Assembly (NCBI GenBank): GCA_037954235.1
Contig: JBBMOA010000016.1
Coordinates: forward strand, 23,857,383 to 23,921,382
DNA length: 64,000 nucleotides
Source of the DNA: Aulostomus chinensis
Taxonomy: Eukaryota > Chordata > Actinopteri > Syngnathiformes > Aulostomidae
Reading direction: 5' to 3'
Below are positions 62,814 through 64,000 of the stretch, one piece after another (the stretch's first letter is position 1; every line of letters begins with the position of its first letter). Below the pieces are notes generated by a model, which ran no database searches, was not told the origin of the DNA, and was given only the letters and a program-made list of their open reading frames with translations. The position numbers and the translations under genes are program-made.

Positions 62814-64000
62814 CTGCACACACAGAACTCTGCTGCAGAGTGTCTTCAGAATCCATCTCAATCCGCTGTTGCTGAGTATGACAACAACTTGCTGGATTCA
62901 CATGTAACTCAACTGTATAACACCTACAACACAGAAACCGCTGGACATACGGGGACAAGGCTATCATGCAGGAGTTTGTGTGTCCATGGAGGGGTTTGCA
63001 GCAGGCGTGCAGTGGCCTGCCACCCCTGAGTGTTAGATCCTCAGCCAGACCATTGTAATGAAATTCAGCCACAATAGCGCAATATCTTCCCCAAAGCAGA
63101 GGCCTTATCATGGCCCTGAAATGACTCGTCTCTGTGGACGCCCACAACATTGGCTCCTCGGTGCAGAATGCACAGAGCTGGAGGTGAACAAGCACAGCAA
63201 TCTAGTCCTATTGTTCCAAGCATGATTAACTGAGCTTCAAACCTCTTATTCTCCCTCTATCTTCAGAGTCTGCAAAGCTGTGTGCAATCTCCACTGCACT
63301 GCAGCATCACTGAACATTTGTGAGCCTTTTCATGCATACGTCTCACACCAGTGTGATTACCGGTGAAGTGAGGCAGAGAAATGGAATGAAACAACATGTA
63401 CATTACAACCACCTGCGAAACACTGCACATCCCCATCCAGACTGACTCGGCTGACTGGAACCCCTTGACGACCAGATGAACAACTCTGAGCTCATCCTTG
63501 TCTTGTGAGTTCACACGGAGCCTGAAACATGTCAGTCGTCAATCATGTTGACGAGGCTTGTGTCATTGGACAAAATGCTGCAATGATGAATTGCATTTGC
63601 AAACAGGAGCATTCATCACATGGCTCTCTGATGACAATTTATTACACATCTATCTAGATTCTGCTCAAACCCAAAACCTGCGTTTCATAAAAACTGACTT
63701 GACCTTTCAAAGCACGATTTTTAACTTGCAAACCTTTTTTTAAAAATCTGGCTTTCAGTGAGCTGCTAAGTTGAGGACTGCAGTGGGAGTGGGCTTCCGT
63801 GGCGCAAATCTCGTGGGAGTGGGTGGATTTAATTGTGCTGTGGGTGGGAGCAGGCTGACAGGGAAAAACAAATGCAGCTTCTGGTTATGGAAAGATGGAG
63901 ATGGAGAAAATAAAATCAGGGTTTTACAAAACCAAAGCCCAGCAAGGTAGGTCAGACTATCTACCATTTCAGCTGACCTCCAACACTTCCAGTTCAGCGC

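Larger units (their letters stand above)
38000..64000. other. presumed intronic or intergenic DNA, microsatellite-rich, no gene recognised
   Basis: About 26 kb without a convincing exon, RNA gene or intact transposon. The content seen is long CA arrays (40.7, 44.4, 46.5 and 59.6 kb), a CA/CG tract and 21-base G run at 41.7 kb, a CAGA-like tract at 46.95 kb, a CT array at 62.8 kb and homopolymer runs. Open frames of 60-150 codons here are repeat-driven or lack any motif. Confidence 0.5.

Noticed and set aside
62740..63195. Longest open frame of the window (151 codons, minus strand)
   Set aside because: Its C-terminal part is the CT microsatellite read as Arg-Glu repeats, and the rest shows no domain or splice context.
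1..64000. tRNA, rRNA, CRISPR arrays, and a nested flrt3 gene (which lies inside a MACROD2 intron in mammals)
   Set aside because: No tRNA-type internal promoter with a clover-leaf was noticed, no spaced direct repeats exist beyond tandem satellites, and no leucine-rich-repeat open frame of flrt3 size is present.

Overview
The window looks like teleost fish genomic DNA: long, intron-like, AT-leaning sequence dense in (CA/TG)n microsatellites, with decayed LINE and Ty3/gypsy fragments and Harbinger-like DNA transposons. There are no bacterial-type operons, no long open frames and no RNA genes that I can recognise. Almost every open frame longer than 60 codons is a repeat read through (TG/CA giving Cys-Val or Thr-His runs) or a chance frame.

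The only cellular gene I can anchor is macrod2 (mono-ADP-ribosyl hydrolase, macro domain), on the minus strand. Exon 7613-7691 encodes the last beta strand and last helix of the macro domain (RVIFCVFLETDF, then IYKKKM) between good splice sites. A 39-nt exon at 1360-1398 continues the same frame with an acidic stretch (DNDMEVTEEQPKG), matching the acidic tail that follows the macro domain in vertebrate MACROD2. A 26-nt candidate exon at 22389-22414 could lie just upstream in the transcript. The rest of the macro domain was not found and probably lies to the right of the window. The window is therefore mostly macrod2 intron, as expected for a gene known for very large introns.

Layout. 1-1359: 3' side of macrod2, with one weak candidate terminal exon. 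1399-7612 and 7692-22388: introns with microsatellites, a LINE reverse-transcriptase scrap at 18.7 kb and a transposon cluster at 15.8-17.4 kb. That cluster holds a 250-bp MITE with inverted termini and a CAG direct duplication. It also holds a 1.24-kb Harbinger-like element that keeps a Myb/SANT-like ORF with octamer and TATA motifs upstream but has no transposase. 22415-64000: presumed intron or intergenic DNA. This holds a six-copy 21-bp minisatellite (28.96-29.08 kb), Ty3/gypsy RNase H and LINE RT relics (31.0-31.6 kb), an unusually complete RNA-type hairpin (33.67-33.74 kb), an 18-bp minisatellite (36.2 kb), a gag zinc-knuckle-like relic (37.1-37.45 kb) and many CA repeats.

No complete undescribed multi-gene system is visible. 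The observations most worth a second look are the short macrod2 exons, the Myb-only Harbinger element with its promoter-like motifs, the neighbouring MITE with related termini, and the strand-asymmetric hairpin at 33.7 kb. Protein identities rest on recognising motifs by eye; no database search was possible.
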